NCBI RefSeq assembly: GCF_900217795.1
Contig: NZ_OBMQ01000001.1
Location: 124,001 to 188,000 of the forward strand
Length of the DNA: 64,000 nt
Direction of reading: 5' to 3'
Source of the DNA: Ureibacillus xyleni
Lineage (GTDB): Bacteria > Bacillota > Bacilli > Bacillales_A > Planococcaceae
This document shows positions 8,290 to 17,381 of this stretch, in pieces. The notes below the pieces were generated by a model that worked only from the letters and a program-made list of their open reading frames with translations, was not told the origin of the DNA and made no database searches. The position numbers and the translations under genes are program-made. Within the stretch, counting starts at the first letter, position 1. Each line of letters starts with the position of its first letter.

Positions 8290-8760
8290 ATGCCGATTTT
8301 TGTAAATCCAAACAACCCAGAACAGCCGGCAAAAGGAGTATATAGATGGTATTTTCATAAAGAAGATGATAAACAAGAAACTGTAACTACACTGTATATA
8401 GGACAAGCTGGGAAAAATAAAACGAATTTATTACCACGTGGGACTCTCTATAGAGGGGTAGGTCAAGTACAAAGGAATCCCTTTTATTCTGGTAAAGGAT
8501 ATACGCTTGATACAAACTTTATTGTGGGGACTATAATTCATCTACTTGAGAATAAAGGATATAGGTGTTACTGGGAACATATAGATAATGACCCTTCGAA
8601 AGAACAAATGTTTGTGCAAAAGTATAAACCAATTATTCAAGACCAAAATGGAAGATTATTAACAGGATACAATATGAAATTACAAAATAAATGGAAGAAA
8701 TCTATGGTACAAAGTGCAATCGAAAAAGTAGAAAATAAATTTACCGAAGATTTTGTTTGA
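8290..8760 (+). CDS. GIY-YIG nuclease-like protein
   Basis: The 156-residue product has the layout of a GIY-YIG domain: 'KGVYRWYF' (residues 15-22, the GIY strand), 'TTLYIGQAG' (about 34-42, the YIG strand), an Arg in 'RGTLYRGVG', a Glu in 'PSKEQMFVQKYKPIIQ' (the metal-binding Glu region, about 99-114), and 'TGYNMKL' at the usual Asn. It follows the ParA-like ATPase on the same strand with its own GAGGTGAAAG ribosome site. Stand-alone GIY-YIG proteins are often DNA or RNA nucleases in mobile DNA and defence loci. The motif match is partial because the first strand is divergent. The ATPase-nuclease pairing suggests a two-gene module, which is an inference. Confidence 0.65.
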   Translation: MPIFVNPNNPEQPAKGVYRWYFHKEDDKQETVTTLYIGQAGKNKTNLLPRGTLYRGVGQVQRNPFYSGKGYTLDTNFIVGTIIHLLENKGYRCYWEHIDNDPSKEQMFVQKYKPIIQDQNGRLLTGYNMKLQNKWKKSMVQSAIEKVENKFTEDFV

Positions 8761-8820
8761 CTTTTTGTACCAGGTATAAAATAATTCTGGCAATTCAATA
8801 GAGTTTCAGAATAAATCAAA

Positions 8821-8860
8821 TGCCTTGCGGAGAGAAATCTCCGAAGGGCTTTTCCTTTTT
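8821..8860 (+). terminator. Terminator after GIY-YIG gene
   Basis: GCCTTGCGGAGA pairs with TCTCCGAAGGGC around a GAAA loop and is followed by TTTTCCTTTTT. Confidence 0.75.
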
Positions 8861-9360
8861 ATTTCCCGATTGTCTCTCAGTGATAGTAGCAAACTTTTCC
8901 TCGTTACTTTCTCATGAAAATCCTTATGGAGAAATACTCCCAAGTGCATTCCCATTCTTTCAAAGTTTATTATCATTATTCATTTTTCAAAGTTACCCAG
9001 TTGATATTTCATGACTATAGACACTTCCTTAATATTTTTCTGATTTAATTTTTGCAATCAAGAGAATTCTATTTGGCTTCAAAATTAACTTTCTGTATTC
9101 TTTGCTATTAGTATGTAGAACCCCCCTTTTTCATCATTAAAGAAGTAGGTTTATAAAGGAAGGTAGTTTGCGGGTATGTATTGGAAAAGGGATCAAATTT
9201 ATCATTTCATGCATATTTATTATTATTAGTTGGGTTTATTTATATGGCGGAAGAAATGGTCAATTTTTGTCTGAATTTGCTAAGCGATGATGTCATACTA
9301 TATAGCCTGCTTGGTATGTCAATAAAACGAATGCAGACCTAAGGAGAATCATCAGCAAAT
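8861..9360. other. Intergenic, no gene recognised
   Basis: About 500 bp, AT-rich, with short frames but no ribosome site plus start supporting a gene. No repeat or RNA structure was recognised. Confidence 0.4.
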
Positions 9361-9390
9361 AAAAAAAGAGAAGAAAAACGATTCTTCTCA
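9361..9390 (-). terminator. Terminator of the 9402-9764 gene
   Basis: On the minus strand GAGAAGAA pairs with TTCTTCTC and is followed by a T run. Confidence 0.7.
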
Positions 9391-9401
9391 GTGGTACTAT
9401 C

Positions 9402-9764
9402 CTATTTAACTTTGTTATCCTCTTTTGTCATTTCCAATAATTTCGGAATAAGGAATTCATGGTTTTCACGAATATCACCCAACGTATCTAAAAGCTGATA
9501 AAGTTCATTTATTTTTTTTGAATCTCCTTTTCCTAGTGAAAGTATTTCTTCTGCAATAGAATTTAAAGATAAAGGTGGGGCAAAACGAACATTAAATCCT
9601 TCGTTATCTAGTTCCCATTCTTTGTTGTTGGAAGATATTATAGCCATCTCATATTTAATCTCATTATTTCCTAAATTAAATCTAAAGATTTTAACCCAAA
9701 TATCTAAATTGCTATCGAAATAATCTTCTACGATTTCTGCGTAACTAATTTTTATTTCATTCAT
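9402..9764 (-). CDS. Hypothetical protein, 120 residues
   Basis: I do not recognise this acidic cytoplasmic protein. It has an N-terminal beta-rich half ('IWVKIFRFNLGNNEIKYEMAII') and a helical C-terminal half ('IAEEILSLGKGD..INELYQLLDTLGD'). The start is supported by an AGGGGGAC ribosome site, and a terminator follows at once, so it is a single-gene unit. No membrane segment, signal peptide or metal motif is visible. It lies between the ParA/GIY-YIG pair and the IS630 element, with no sign of functional linkage to either. Confidence 0.7.
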   Translation of the reverse strand: MNEIKISYAEIVEDYFDSNLDIWVKIFRFNLGNNEIKYEMAIISSNNKEWELDNEGFNVRFAPPLSLNSIAEEILSLGKGDSKKINELYQLLDTLGDIRENHEFLIPKLLEMTKEDNKVK

Positions 9765-10283
9765 TTTCTAGTCCCCCTAATAGTTTGAATTGTCCGGCTC
9801 TATAAAAACGGAGATATCCTTTTTAAATTTTGTTTTATAAATCTACTTTACACCGTCTATTCTAATTTTTAGTTATTTAAGAAAAGTCCTTTTTGCAAAA
9901 TGAAAAATTTAAATTGGTGTTCTAATTGCGATGTCTAATGCAAGGTGTGATATCTTCCAAGTTGGATGGTTCTGTGGAGTGGAGAAATCTCTAAACATCA
10001 TCGTTCTGAACTTTACTAATCTAATGTATGTCACCGTATATTTCCAATGTATTTTGATATCTATTTCCCATTCACTGGATTAATCACTTTCTTCTCGTTT
10101 CGTAACTCGTTAAATGAATATATTTATGGCACTTTGTTTCCTTCTGGTAGTAGTGGCAAGGAGAAGTGTAAAAATCACTTCTCCAAGTTAACTTAATATG
10201 TATGTGTTCAAAATTTCGCATTATGTATCGTTGATTAATTAATGGTGCAAGATGTAGAACATGAAAAATTCCATGTGTTCTAA
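9765..10283. other. Intergenic with an isolated perfect hairpin
   Basis: No gene was found in about 520 bp. At 10160-10184 GGAGAAGTG pairs perfectly with CACTTCTCC. Neither side has a clear T run, so it may be a weak terminator of the minus-strand gene at 10284 or a relic. Confidence 0.5.
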
Positions 10284-10571
10284 CTAAAATGGAAGATACC
10301 CATCATCAAAAATTTCATCAATCCATTGATATTTCATGTTGATTTTATATTTGTTGCGATTTTCTTGACGGTAAGGAATGTAGAAAGAATTACAGCTCAT
10401 ATATTCCAATTCCTTTACTTCTTGTTCTTCTTTTGCGATTAATTCTGATAGTTCGCTTTGATACATTTCCCAATTACATTCATCGCAGCAGCCGGAAGCT
10501 ACTATTTCCATTATTTCACCACAATAATTGCATTTTCTAATTGTTTGTTTAGTCATTGTTATTTCCTCCAA
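10284..10571 (-). CDS. Small zinc-ribbon protein, 95 residues
   Basis: The N-terminal half holds 'CNYCGEIMEIV' and 'CCDECNWEM', giving a CxxC..CxxC set that should bind one zinc as a treble-clef or ribbon. A charged helix ('LIAKEEQEVKELEY') and an aromatic tail follow. The role is unknown; such proteins often bind nucleic acids or other proteins. The likely start is the second Met ('MTKQTIRK'), because GGAGG overlaps the codons before it. The upstream region is occupied by the end of the IS630 element, so the gene's original promoter may have been replaced. Confidence 0.65.
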   Translation of the reverse strand: MEEITMTKQTIRKCNYCGEIMEIVASGCCDECNWEMYQSELSELIAKEEQEVKELEYMSCNSFYIPYRQENRNKYKINMKYQWIDEIFDDGYLPF

Positions 10572-10579
10572 GTTATTAT

Positions 10580-11706
10580 TTATATAAGTCCACTTTAATT
10601 TTCCGACATAGCCATTGAACCAATCAAGCTGAGGATCGTTCCCGGGAATTCATGGATGTACTCTAAGAATGATAGAATGGAGTTCCTAATTTCCTTACAT
10701 GTGGCATGGAATCGATTCGCAATCACACTCTTTTTCAAATAACCCCATACGCGCTCTACCGCATTTAAATGAGGCGAATAGGGTGGTAAGAATACGAGTG
10801 CTAACTGGTCTTTATGTGCGTTTAAAAATGGCTGAATCCATTTCGCATGGTGAATTTTAGCGTTATCGAGGATCATCACCACTTTCTGGTGTTCATATTT
10901 CGCTAAGACATGATGAAGAAAAGCTAGAAACGTCTGTGCGTTACAGCGATCGGCTTCCATACACAGAAATTCACCGTTTCGACTATCGACGCAGCCAAAT
11001 AAACTGACCGTCGCATGATGCCCATACGTAGGGATTTTTCTTTGTTTTCCTTTGACACTCCAAGTTGCTTGAAGTGCTTGGTAGTCACGAATATGGCTTT
11101 CATCTTCATAGAGAAAAACTACTTCGTCTGTGGCGTTTTTTTTAGCGTGTTGAGTTGTTGGATAAAGGCTTCTTGTTTCGCTTTGTTCGCACGTTTTAAT
11201 GTATACGTTGGTCGTGTATAACTGAATCCCCAACGTTTGAGCATATGACCCACACCACCTCTCGACATGATGACAGAAAAACGGTCTTCAATAACATCTC
11301 TGAGAATGCGGGTATCCCAGCACGTTTGGCAGCCATACCCTTCTTCAGCGGGTGTACTTGATTCGAGCATACGACGGACTTCTTGTGCTTCTTCTGGTAA
11401 TAAATACGGGCGTCTACCGGGTGCATACTTACGATGGAGTAGTTTCTCCATGCCACCCTCGTTAAACTTTTTCGCATACTCTGAAACCGTTTCACGATGT
11501 AGATGAAGAAGTTCCGCTACTTGGGTCGCATAGTACCCTTGCATGAGCAAACGAATTGTCATCACTCGTTTCGCCATTGATGCTTTTTCAATTGCTTTCT
11601 CTTGAGCCTGAAGAAATTCCACCGTCCACCCATGTATATTCGTAATTTGAAGTCCTTTTCCCATGATTCTCGCTCCTGTCCGAATTAGTTTGAGACTAGT
11701 ATAGAC
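10580..11706 (-). mobile_element. IS630-family insertion sequence
   Basis: Transposase frames fill the element. The left end (AGTCCACTTTAATTTTCCGA, about 10586 on) resembles the inverted right end (AGTCTCAAACTAATTCGGAC, ending about 11698). TA-rich sequence lies at both edges, as expected for TA target duplication. Exact ends were set by eye and may be off by several bases. Confidence 0.7.
10595..11664 (-). pseudogene. IS630-family transposase in two overlapping frames
   Basis: The N-terminal frame (11119-11664) carries an HTH region ('VAELLHLHRETVSEYAKKF') and a winged-helix segment. The C-terminal frame (10595-11233) carries the DDE core: 'FLYEDESHIRDY' (first Asp), 'VVMILDNAKIHHA' (second Asp) and 'LPPYSPHLNAVERVWGYLK' (Glu), all diagnostic for IS630/Tc1-type enzymes. 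The frames overlap by about 115 bp, so production of one transposase needs a frameshift. Some IS630 elements use programmed frameshifting, so this could be functional rather than broken; I saw no canonical slippery heptamer in the overlap. An HHA-rich region near the middle is otherwise normal. Confidence 0.8.
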
Positions 11707-11779
11707 AGGGAAAGACTGGAAATATACGACATGTCGGAAGTTTTATATCGATTTATATATATAATCATCCGAGATACGA

Positions 11780-12328
11780 TCATAATTTGTCGTATGTCTT
11801 TTTCAGAGAGTTCCAGAGAAATGCTCCTTCTGAAACAATTGCGATGTCAGCAAATGCGGGTGTACATTTGGATGTACTACTTACCATTATTGCTTTTTTC
11901 ATCAAATCCTTTACATCTCTAATGCTTGCAACCTTAAATCCATTTTCCCTTTCTTCCTTCAATGTAGGTCTTTCTGGAAAGCGATAAATCGTATTGTTAG
12001 CATCTGTGTATATAAAGTAGGTTTCTTTAACTTTATTGTTTCGGATAGGAATATACATTTCTTTCAGTTCATTCCACCAATATGCTCCTTCATTCGTAAT
12101 AACCATTTCATAAGGAGGAACTAATTTGCCATTATTATTTGATCTTAAAGAGCGTTCTTCTAAATTAAGAAATATGAGAATACTATTAAAGTCTGCAAGT
12201 TCCGCATCCCTATAATCTTTATTTAATCGAATATCATAGGGACTAAAGATAATGCTATTCGTGTTTTCTGGGTTAAGAAAAACCCAGGATACATGCTGAT
12301 TAAATGCCTTTGAATTCATTTTATTCAT
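11780..12328 (-). CDS. Hypothetical protein, about 182 residues
   Basis: Not recognised. The start chosen is the ATG at 12328 ('MNKMNSKAFNQH') because the GGGGG ribosome site lies between it and the first in-frame ATG (12343). The sequence has two similar segments, 'MVITNEGAYWWNELKEMY' and 'IAIVSEGAFLWNSLKKTY', about 80 residues apart, suggesting an internal duplication of a small domain. The protein is soluble, with no signal peptide or membrane segment. It is the first of several minus-strand hypotheticals between the IS630 element and the methylase, each with its own ribosome site. Confidence 0.7.
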   Translation of the reverse strand: MNKMNSKAFNQHVSWVFLNPENTNSIIFSPYDIRLNKDYRDAELADFNSILIFLNLEERSLRSNNNGKLVPPYEMVITNEGAYWWNELKEMYIPIRNNKVKETYFIYTDANNTIYRFPERPTLKEERENGFKVASIRDVKDLMKKAIMVSSTSKCTPAFADIAIVSEGAFLWNSLKKTYDKL

Positions 12329-12525
12329 TGTGAAAACCCCCATAAGATTATGTAGTTGTTTGCTTCTGAAAGAATAATAGCAAAATAAAATTTGCTTATG
12401 TAAAAATTGGCGGAAAACTTTTATTTAAGACATAACAATTTTTGAAACAGACATTTTTCTTAACATTCACCCAAAGAGAGACACTCTTCTGTTAAAATAG
12501 ACTGCTTGTTTAAGAAGGAAGAGAA

Positions 12526-12816
12526 TTATTTTTTAAAGAAAGGAAATCCATACTCTTTCGCATTGTTAACCACGACCCATTCTTCATCATGTAGCCAGTC
12601 AACATTCTGAATGGATTCAAAATAATCATCAATACTGTCGTATATCACCAAGGCTTCAGAAGGATAGTTATCTTGAATATTTTCAAATAGGACTACTGAA
12701 TTATCTTTCAATAACCAACTTATGTGAAAGTATCCTTCCTCGGGGCATTCCACCAAAATAAAGCAATTTTTTCTAGTATTTAATATTGGTAAGTTTATAG
12801 TTTTCATAGTATACAT
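12526..12816 (-). CDS. Hypothetical protein, 96 residues
   Basis: Not recognised. The start at ATG 12816 ('MYTMKTINLPIL') has GGAG nine bases upstream; a TTG at 12831 is less likely. The small acidic protein is rich in aromatic residues ('ISWLLKDNSVVLFENIQ', 'DEEWVVVNNAKEYGFPFF'), a composition seen in SMI1/KNR4-like immunity or antitoxin-type proteins, though no family motif was identified. It lies 55 bp downstream of the Api92-like gene on the same strand. Confidence 0.6.
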   Translation of the reverse strand: MYTMKTINLPILNTRKNCFILVECPEEGYFHISWLLKDNSVVLFENIQDNYPSEALVIYDSIDDYFESIQNVDWLHDEEWVVVNNAKEYGFPFFKK

Positions 12817-12870
12817 TTCTAATCGCTCCAAACATAATTTATTGAAATTTACTTAAGAGCTTTCTTGTTA

Positions 12871-13446
12871 TTAGATAGAGCCCAGGAAGCTCTCGATGTC
12901 TGACATATCGTATTCTCTAGATTTTTTATCTGTAATATGAATAGTAGAAGCGGACGAATTTCCATTGTTTTCATCAGCGACATCATTGCCATCAGTATTG
13001 CCTTGGTCAATACCTTCATCAATAATTTCCCATTCAGCTTCACCAATATATTCTTGTAGAACTTTACTATTTTCGCATTCAACGTAACCTTGGAAGTTTC
13101 CATAGGGTTCTACAAATGATAAATAAAAGTTCACATCGTTATACATCTGGCACAACTGAAAAACAAATTGACGGCAAGGCGAATATATCGTATCAAAAAC
13201 GATTCTGCCTTCGTTTTTAAAGATTTCAGTTTCATGTAGAATACCAAAATCGCAATCTACCTCATAATATTTTTCACACCATTCTGATTTAGAAAGCCCT
13301 AATTCTTCTAATTCTTTAGTAGAAGGAATTTCTATTACGTTGCTGAACCTTATGTATTTGTTATCCTCATTCAGCTTTGAAATGATTTCCTCTACAATCT
13401 CTTGATTACCTTTAATATAAAGTGTTTGGTGACAATTATTCGCCAT
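12871..13446 (-). CDS. Api92/YubB-like ferredoxin-fold protein
   Basis: The 191-residue protein starts 'MANNCHQTLYIKGNQEIVEEI', the hallmark opening of the YubB/Api92-like family common on plasmids and phages ('MANxCxNxLxIxG'). It continues with 'WCEKYYEVDCDFG' and aromatic segments ('QFVFQLCQMYNDVNFYLSFVEPYGNFQGYV'). A low-complexity Asn/Gly/Asp/Ser linker (residues 150-165) precedes a short C-terminal tail. Function is unknown; the family has a ferredoxin-like fold. The AGGAGGT ribosome site is strong. A family of this type supports a plasmid setting. Confidence 0.7.
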   Translation of the reverse strand: MANNCHQTLYIKGNQEIVEEIISKLNEDNKYIRFSNVIEIPSTKELEELGLSKSEWCEKYYEVDCDFGILHETEIFKNEGRIVFDTIYSPCRQFVFQLCQMYNDVNFYLSFVEPYGNFQGYVECENSKVLQEYIGEAEWEIIDEGIDQGNTDGNDVADENNGNSSASTIHITDKKSREYDMSDIESFLGSI

Positions 13447-13815
13447 TTTTAATGACCTCCTAGTAAGAATTGTCCTTATCTTATCAGAAGCAAAATCTCT
13501 TTTTAGCGATTTTTAAATTTTTTTAACCTAGAAAAAAATAAAGTTTTGAATGGGGAAAATAAATGGTTTTTTCCCGCATTGAGCCATCTTTTTTTGCTAA
13601 AATAGATAATTTATTTATTTTGATGTGGTCTACAAGGAGTTTACAATCCTGTAAAGATTACATATTTAGGGCGATGTAATGGTTCTTTCAAAATATTTGT
13701 TCAAGCGAAAAAGGAATTCTTAATTTCCCTTACAAACATTAGATACCTGCTTAGGCAGAGTCGAATTTGTAAGGGGGATAGACCTTGCTTTTATTTATGT
13801 GAGCAAGGGATCAAC
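13447..13815. promoter_or_regulatory. Divergent intergenic region before the methylase
   Basis: About 370 bp between the Api92-like gene and the methylase. No convincing operator was seen. A GATC overlaps the methylase ribosome site region (AAGGGATCAACATG), which could let Dam-type methylation affect its own expression; that is only a suggestion. Confidence 0.35.
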
Positions 13816-14706
13816 ATGACAAAACAATCATTAGCAAAACCATTTATTAAGTGGGCTGGGGGAAAACAGAAAGTATTATCACAGTTGGAACAATACTTAC
13901 CGAATGAATTAAAAGAGGGAAAATGTCATACATACATAGAACCATTTGTTGGAGGCGGCGCTATGCTATTTTATGTGCTACAACGCTATTCAATAGATAG
14001 AGCCATTATCAGCGATACAAACTCTGATTTGATTACTACCTTTTTGGCAGTAAAACAAAATGTAGATGAATTGATTAGCAGATTAAAAGAGCTTCAAGAA
14101 CATTACTATTCTTTAGAAGAGGCGGAAAAAAGCATCTTTTATTATCAAATGAGAGCCAAGTTTAACCAGAAAAAAGACGCATCTATTGAACTTGCGGCTC
14201 AATTTATCTTTCTTAATAAAACTTGCTTTAATGGACTATATCGTGTGAATAAAAATGGGGAATTTAATGTTCCGATTGGTCGGTACACAAAGCCAGTTAT
14301 TTGTGATGAAGAAAACCTACGATTGTGTTCAGTAGTGTTGCGAAATGTAGAGATTTACAATCAAAGCTATGAGAAAAATAGCGAATGGTTCGCATCGGAT
14401 GTATTTTGCTTTTTTGACCCACCATATCGACCATTAAATGCATCAAAGAGTTTTACAAAGTATCAAGCATATGGATTTAGTGAAGATGACCAAATAGCGT
14501 TAGCTGCTTTTTATTCAGAAATGAATCGTCAGGGTTCAAAACTGATGTTATGTAATTCAGACCCAACTAGCATGCATCCAGAAGATGATTTCTTCGATAA
14601 GAATTATCAAGGATGTAATATTCATCGGATACAAGCTAATCGAAGTATTAATTCCAATCCATCGCGTAGAGGAAAGGTTAGCGAGTTAGTCATAACGAAT
14701 TATTAA
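13816..14706 (+). CDS. dam: D12-class N6-adenine DNA methyltransferase (Dam/DpnM type)
   Basis: The 296-residue enzyme has the class alpha order: SAM-binding 'AKPFIKWAGGKQKVL' (residues 7-21), then 'IEPFVGGGAMLF' (about 45-56), and catalytic DPPY at 201-204 followed by 'RPLNASKSFTKYQAYGFSEDDQ'. The closest well-known relatives methylate GATC, but specificity cannot be read from the motifs alone. No restriction endonuclease gene is adjacent, so this is an orphan methylase. Such enzymes on plasmids and phages protect against host restriction or set methylation marks for replication and transposition control. Length is normal. A terminator follows at 14724. Confidence 0.9.
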   Translation: MTKQSLAKPFIKWAGGKQKVLSQLEQYLPNELKEGKCHTYIEPFVGGGAMLFYVLQRYSIDRAIISDTNSDLITTFLAVKQNVDELISRLKELQEHYYSLEEAEKSIFYYQMRAKFNQKKDASIELAAQFIFLNKTCFNGLYRVNKNGEFNVPIGRYTKPVICDEENLRLCSVVLRNVEIYNQSYEKNSEWFASDVFCFFDPPYRPLNASKSFTKYQAYGFSEDDQIALAAFYSEMNRQGSKLMLCNSDPTSMHPEDDFFDKNYQGCNIHRIQANRSINSNPSRRGKVSELVITNY

Positions 14707-14723
14707 TTAGCTTTGATATTGGT

Positions 14724-14756
14724 AAAGGCTGCTAGGAGTGTCCTGGCAGCCTTTTA
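14724..14756 (+). terminator. Terminator after methylase
   Basis: AAGGCTGCTAGGA pairs with TCCTGGCAGCCTT, followed by TTTAAT. Confidence 0.8.
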
Positions 14757-14831
14757 ATATCCACTGTTTTATATATTCCACTATTGCACAACGTATTGCA
14801 GACAGGTACTGAGGTATGTAAGAGGGTGTAC

Positions 14832-15103
14832 AAATGTCAATTTACTCATGTACAAAAACGCTCGTTTAACCATGTACATTTTTGATCCCCAGTGTATATT
14901 ACAACTTTACTTGGAGGGGCGAGCATGATAGCCTTGTTTGGTCAGCCAGCCCTTGTAATAGCTGGCTTTTGGCTGACGAATCATGCGAGTAGAGGTCTCC
15001 ATGTCAAGTTGTAATTATTCATAGACATGTATAGAGAAACGCATTTTGAACGAAAGTGTACATGCTTAGACAATCAAAAATGTACACTTTGATGCGGACA
15101 TTT
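14832..15103. mobile_element. MITE-like element with TGTACA-repeat terminal inverted repeats
   Basis: Both ends start AAATGTC and then carry TGTACA motifs with the same spacing: AAATGTC plus 16 nt to the end of the first TGTACA (23 nt unit) and another 24 nt to the end of the second. The right end is inverted. This even spacing resembles transposase-binding sites at Tn7-, IS21- or Mu-type ends. The middle (14899-15014) folds into a long hairpin: TTACAACTT/AAGTTGTAA, TGGAG/CTCCA, GCATGAT/ATCATGC, GTCAGCC/GGCTGAC. There is no ORF. The family is unknown. Confidence 0.6.
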
Positions 15104-15516
15104 ATAAGGGTGTGAAATAGTTTATGCCATCATTGTGCCTTGGGTAGTCATGGATAATAAGATGAACATCTATAACTGTGTTGATGTCGACCGCCAAAAC
15201 GCTTTGTTTTATGGCAAGATGTAAGCTACTGCTATACAGCATGTGACAGTAGCTGACGTTATTTACAAATGAAAATAGTGTAAATCTACATGATTGATTT
15301 ATGATTACTTATCATGTTCAAACATAGGGAGTAATAGGATAGTTTTTAAATAATTAAAGTGACTCATTCTTTTGCTAGTTCATGTACGCAAATGAAAATC
15401 AATGTATTAAATACGAACAGAAATGGCGTATATTCGAACGATCCATTCCTATTTGTATAAATGTTTAATACTGAGTTCAACATGAAAGAAATCGGTAATT
15501 GCGGAGTCATTTGAAA
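15104..15516. other. Intergenic with short dyad
   Basis: No gene was recognised. At about 15222-15253 AGCTACTG pairs with CAGTAGCT. The region between the MITE-like element and the next gene otherwise shows nothing notable. Confidence 0.35.
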
Positions 15517-15547
15517 CAAAAAAAGCAGCCCCCTTAAGGAACTGCTT
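15517..15547 (-). terminator. Terminator of the 15558-15908 gene
   Basis: On the minus strand AGCAGTTCC and GGGGGCTGCT form a hairpin followed by TTTTTTT. Confidence 0.75.
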
Positions 15548-15557
15548 GAAACTATGG

Positions 15558-15908
15558 TTATTCTTCTTCAATATGACTAAATACAACTTTAAGCCCATAA
15601 TAGTTGAGAATAATGTCGGTGTCCTCTTCATTCCTAGTAAATCCTAGTTCTTCAAGTATTGTTAATTGTTCTTCACTAAGTTCATCAAAGGTATCTGAGT
15701 GGACCCATAATTGAAATTCATAAGTGTATTCGTCGCATCCCTCTTGGAACATAATAAAGAAATCTGAATCTTCATCATTTGGGAAAAGAGGTAATTGTTC
15801 GATATATTCTCTTATTTCAATTGCCATCACATTTTCCATAATTAAATTATCCTCTTTCCAAACGGTATAACGTAAAACTTCCTCTGCATTAAGATAGTCA
15901 ATTTTCAT
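15558..15908 (-). CDS. Hypothetical acidic protein, 116 residues
   Basis: Not recognised. The start at ATG 15908 ('MKIDYLNAEEVLRY') is chosen because GGAGG lies just upstream and overlaps the earlier in-frame ATG. The protein is very acidic ('PNDEDSDFF', 'RNEEDTDII') with aromatic strands, a profile shared by several small minus-strand proteins here; DNA-mimic or antitoxin roles are possible but unsupported. It is a single-gene unit with its own terminator. Confidence 0.65.
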   Translation of the reverse strand: MKIDYLNAEEVLRYTVWKEDNLIMENVMAIEIREYIEQLPLFPNDEDSDFFIMFQEGCDEYTYEFQLWVHSDTFDELSEEQLTILEELGFTRNEEDTDIILNYYGLKVVFSHIEEE

Positions 15909-16256
15909 AGTGAATTCCTCCATATTTTGTTTTTAATAAATGCTTTGCTCGATTACTAAGCCTATATTATCAATTTGAAAAAAACTTTTGGGTGATTTTG
16001 CGAAAAACTTTTTTTGAGTTAAGGAATTTTTATTTGATTTAGAAATATAATCATTACCATGAAAAAAATTACCTTTCTCCTTAACATTTTCAAATTAAAT
16101 GGTATAAAAGAAGAACGAGTTCGTGGCTCGTTTGATGGTGGGTTATAAATAAAGGATAGCGCGATTAATTTCAAATAAATAAAAGAAAATCCTTCAAAGG
16201 AAGAAATATAAAATAATCCATCCAATCTTTACACTTATGTATTCTTGGAGGGTTCA
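15909..16256. promoter_or_regulatory. Divergent region upstream of candidate initiator
   Basis: About 350 bp, AT-rich, with a short dyad ACGAG/CTCGT near 16113-16131. No repeats comparable to the 17.7 kb iterons were seen. Confidence 0.35.
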
Positions 16257-17225
16257 ATGACAATACGAAATAAAAGTTCAAAAGATATAGAAATAACTAC
16301 TATTTTGCAACCTGGGGATGCCATAACTAGAAAAAATTCTTCGGAAGCATTCAAGAACAAAATGATAAAAGAGCAGGGCAGAGGAGTAGATGAGAGAGGT
16401 CCATTTGTTATGGCTAAAAGTGAGAATTTGATGGAATTAGAAAAGTTAAGGGACAATCAAAAGCTAACCGTTACAGACAGGCGATATTTGATGATATTGC
16501 TGTTATTAGCTGATTTTAATCATTTCGATAAAGAAAAAACACCACTGATTAGTAAAGGAAAGAAACTGTCAAAAGAAATGGCAGCAGACATTTGGGGTGT
16601 AGCGGAGGAAACAGCCAAGAAGAAGTTAAATCGGTTAGTCAAAGCTGATATTCTTTTAACAGAAGTAGATGAAACTGATAAAAGACGGAAATTTTATTAC
16701 TTGAATAAACAATACTTCATTAAAGGAATTCACAAAAATAGAGATGAAAAATTTGTAAAGGTGTTTCAAAATAAACTAAAAGAAATCATTCAAAATGTGT
16801 CAATGCTAAAACATAAGCGGTTAAAGAATAAAAGCATTAAAAAGCATATTAATTACGATGATGTCATCGGCTTGCTTCAAGCGGTTATTCCGTATTTTCA
16901 TTTTGAAACGTATTACTTGGTGAAAAATCCAGACGAAAAAATTACATTAGAAGGAGAACCAGTTCTAGAAGCGCTGGAAAGGAATAAAAAAGCACTTAAA
17001 CATTTGTCTTTAGCCCATTTGTGCAGAATTTCAGGATTAGGTGACAATGAAACAGTAAAAAGTTATTTTGAGTTTTTACAGGAAGTTGGAGCGGTCATGA
17101 TAACGAAAACAAAAGGCAAAATTCGATACCGTATTCACCCTGATTTGCTATTCAGATTAGATGGCAATGGCATGGATGACTACACAAAACATGTACGGAG
17201 TGATTTTAGCCAACATGATGAATAA
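16257..17225 (+). CDS. Winged-helix protein, candidate plasmid replication initiator
   Basis: The start at ATG 16257 ('MTIRNKSSKDIEI') is preceded by GGAGGG; the TTG at 16245 overlaps that site. The 322-residue product is basic, with one helix-turn-helix-like segment in the first half ('LSKEMAADIWGVAEETAKKKLNRL') followed by a wing ('RRKFYYLNKQYF'), and a second candidate near the C-terminus ('LAHLCRISGLGDNETVKSYFEFLQEV' region). Two winged-helix units fit the Rep_3-type plan, but the sequence is not one I can place in a family. Three iteron-like repeats lie about 500 bp downstream and ParMR about 6 kb away, supporting a replication role. A transcription regulator is the alternative. Confidence 0.45.
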   Translation: MTIRNKSSKDIEITTILQPGDAITRKNSSEAFKNKMIKEQGRGVDERGPFVMAKSENLMELEKLRDNQKLTVTDRRYLMILLLLADFNHFDKEKTPLISKGKKLSKEMAADIWGVAEETAKKKLNRLVKADILLTEVDETDKRRKFYYLNKQYFIKGIHKNRDEKFVKVFQNKLKEIIQNVSMLKHKRLKNKSIKKHINYDDVIGLLQAVIPYFHFETYYLVKNPDEKITLEGEPVLEALERNKKALKHLSLAHLCRISGLGDNETVKSYFEFLQEVGAVMITKTKGKIRYRIHPDLLFRLDGNGMDDYTKHVRSDFSQHDE

Positions 17226-17381
17226 GGTGCTACGGCATCTTATTTTTTTGCAAATTGGATAATTGCTTTATGTATTATTGAGTGGAGTAGGTTTTAAAAA
17301 ATGATGTCAAAATAAAGCCCTTTTCTAATAGTTGGATTATAATGTTTTCAACTAAATGAGTAGAATGGATGGGGATTTTTA

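Noticed and set aside
8820-9014. Plus-strand frame of 64 codons
   Set aside because: It begins inside a terminator hairpin and has low-complexity Phe/Leu/Ser composition.
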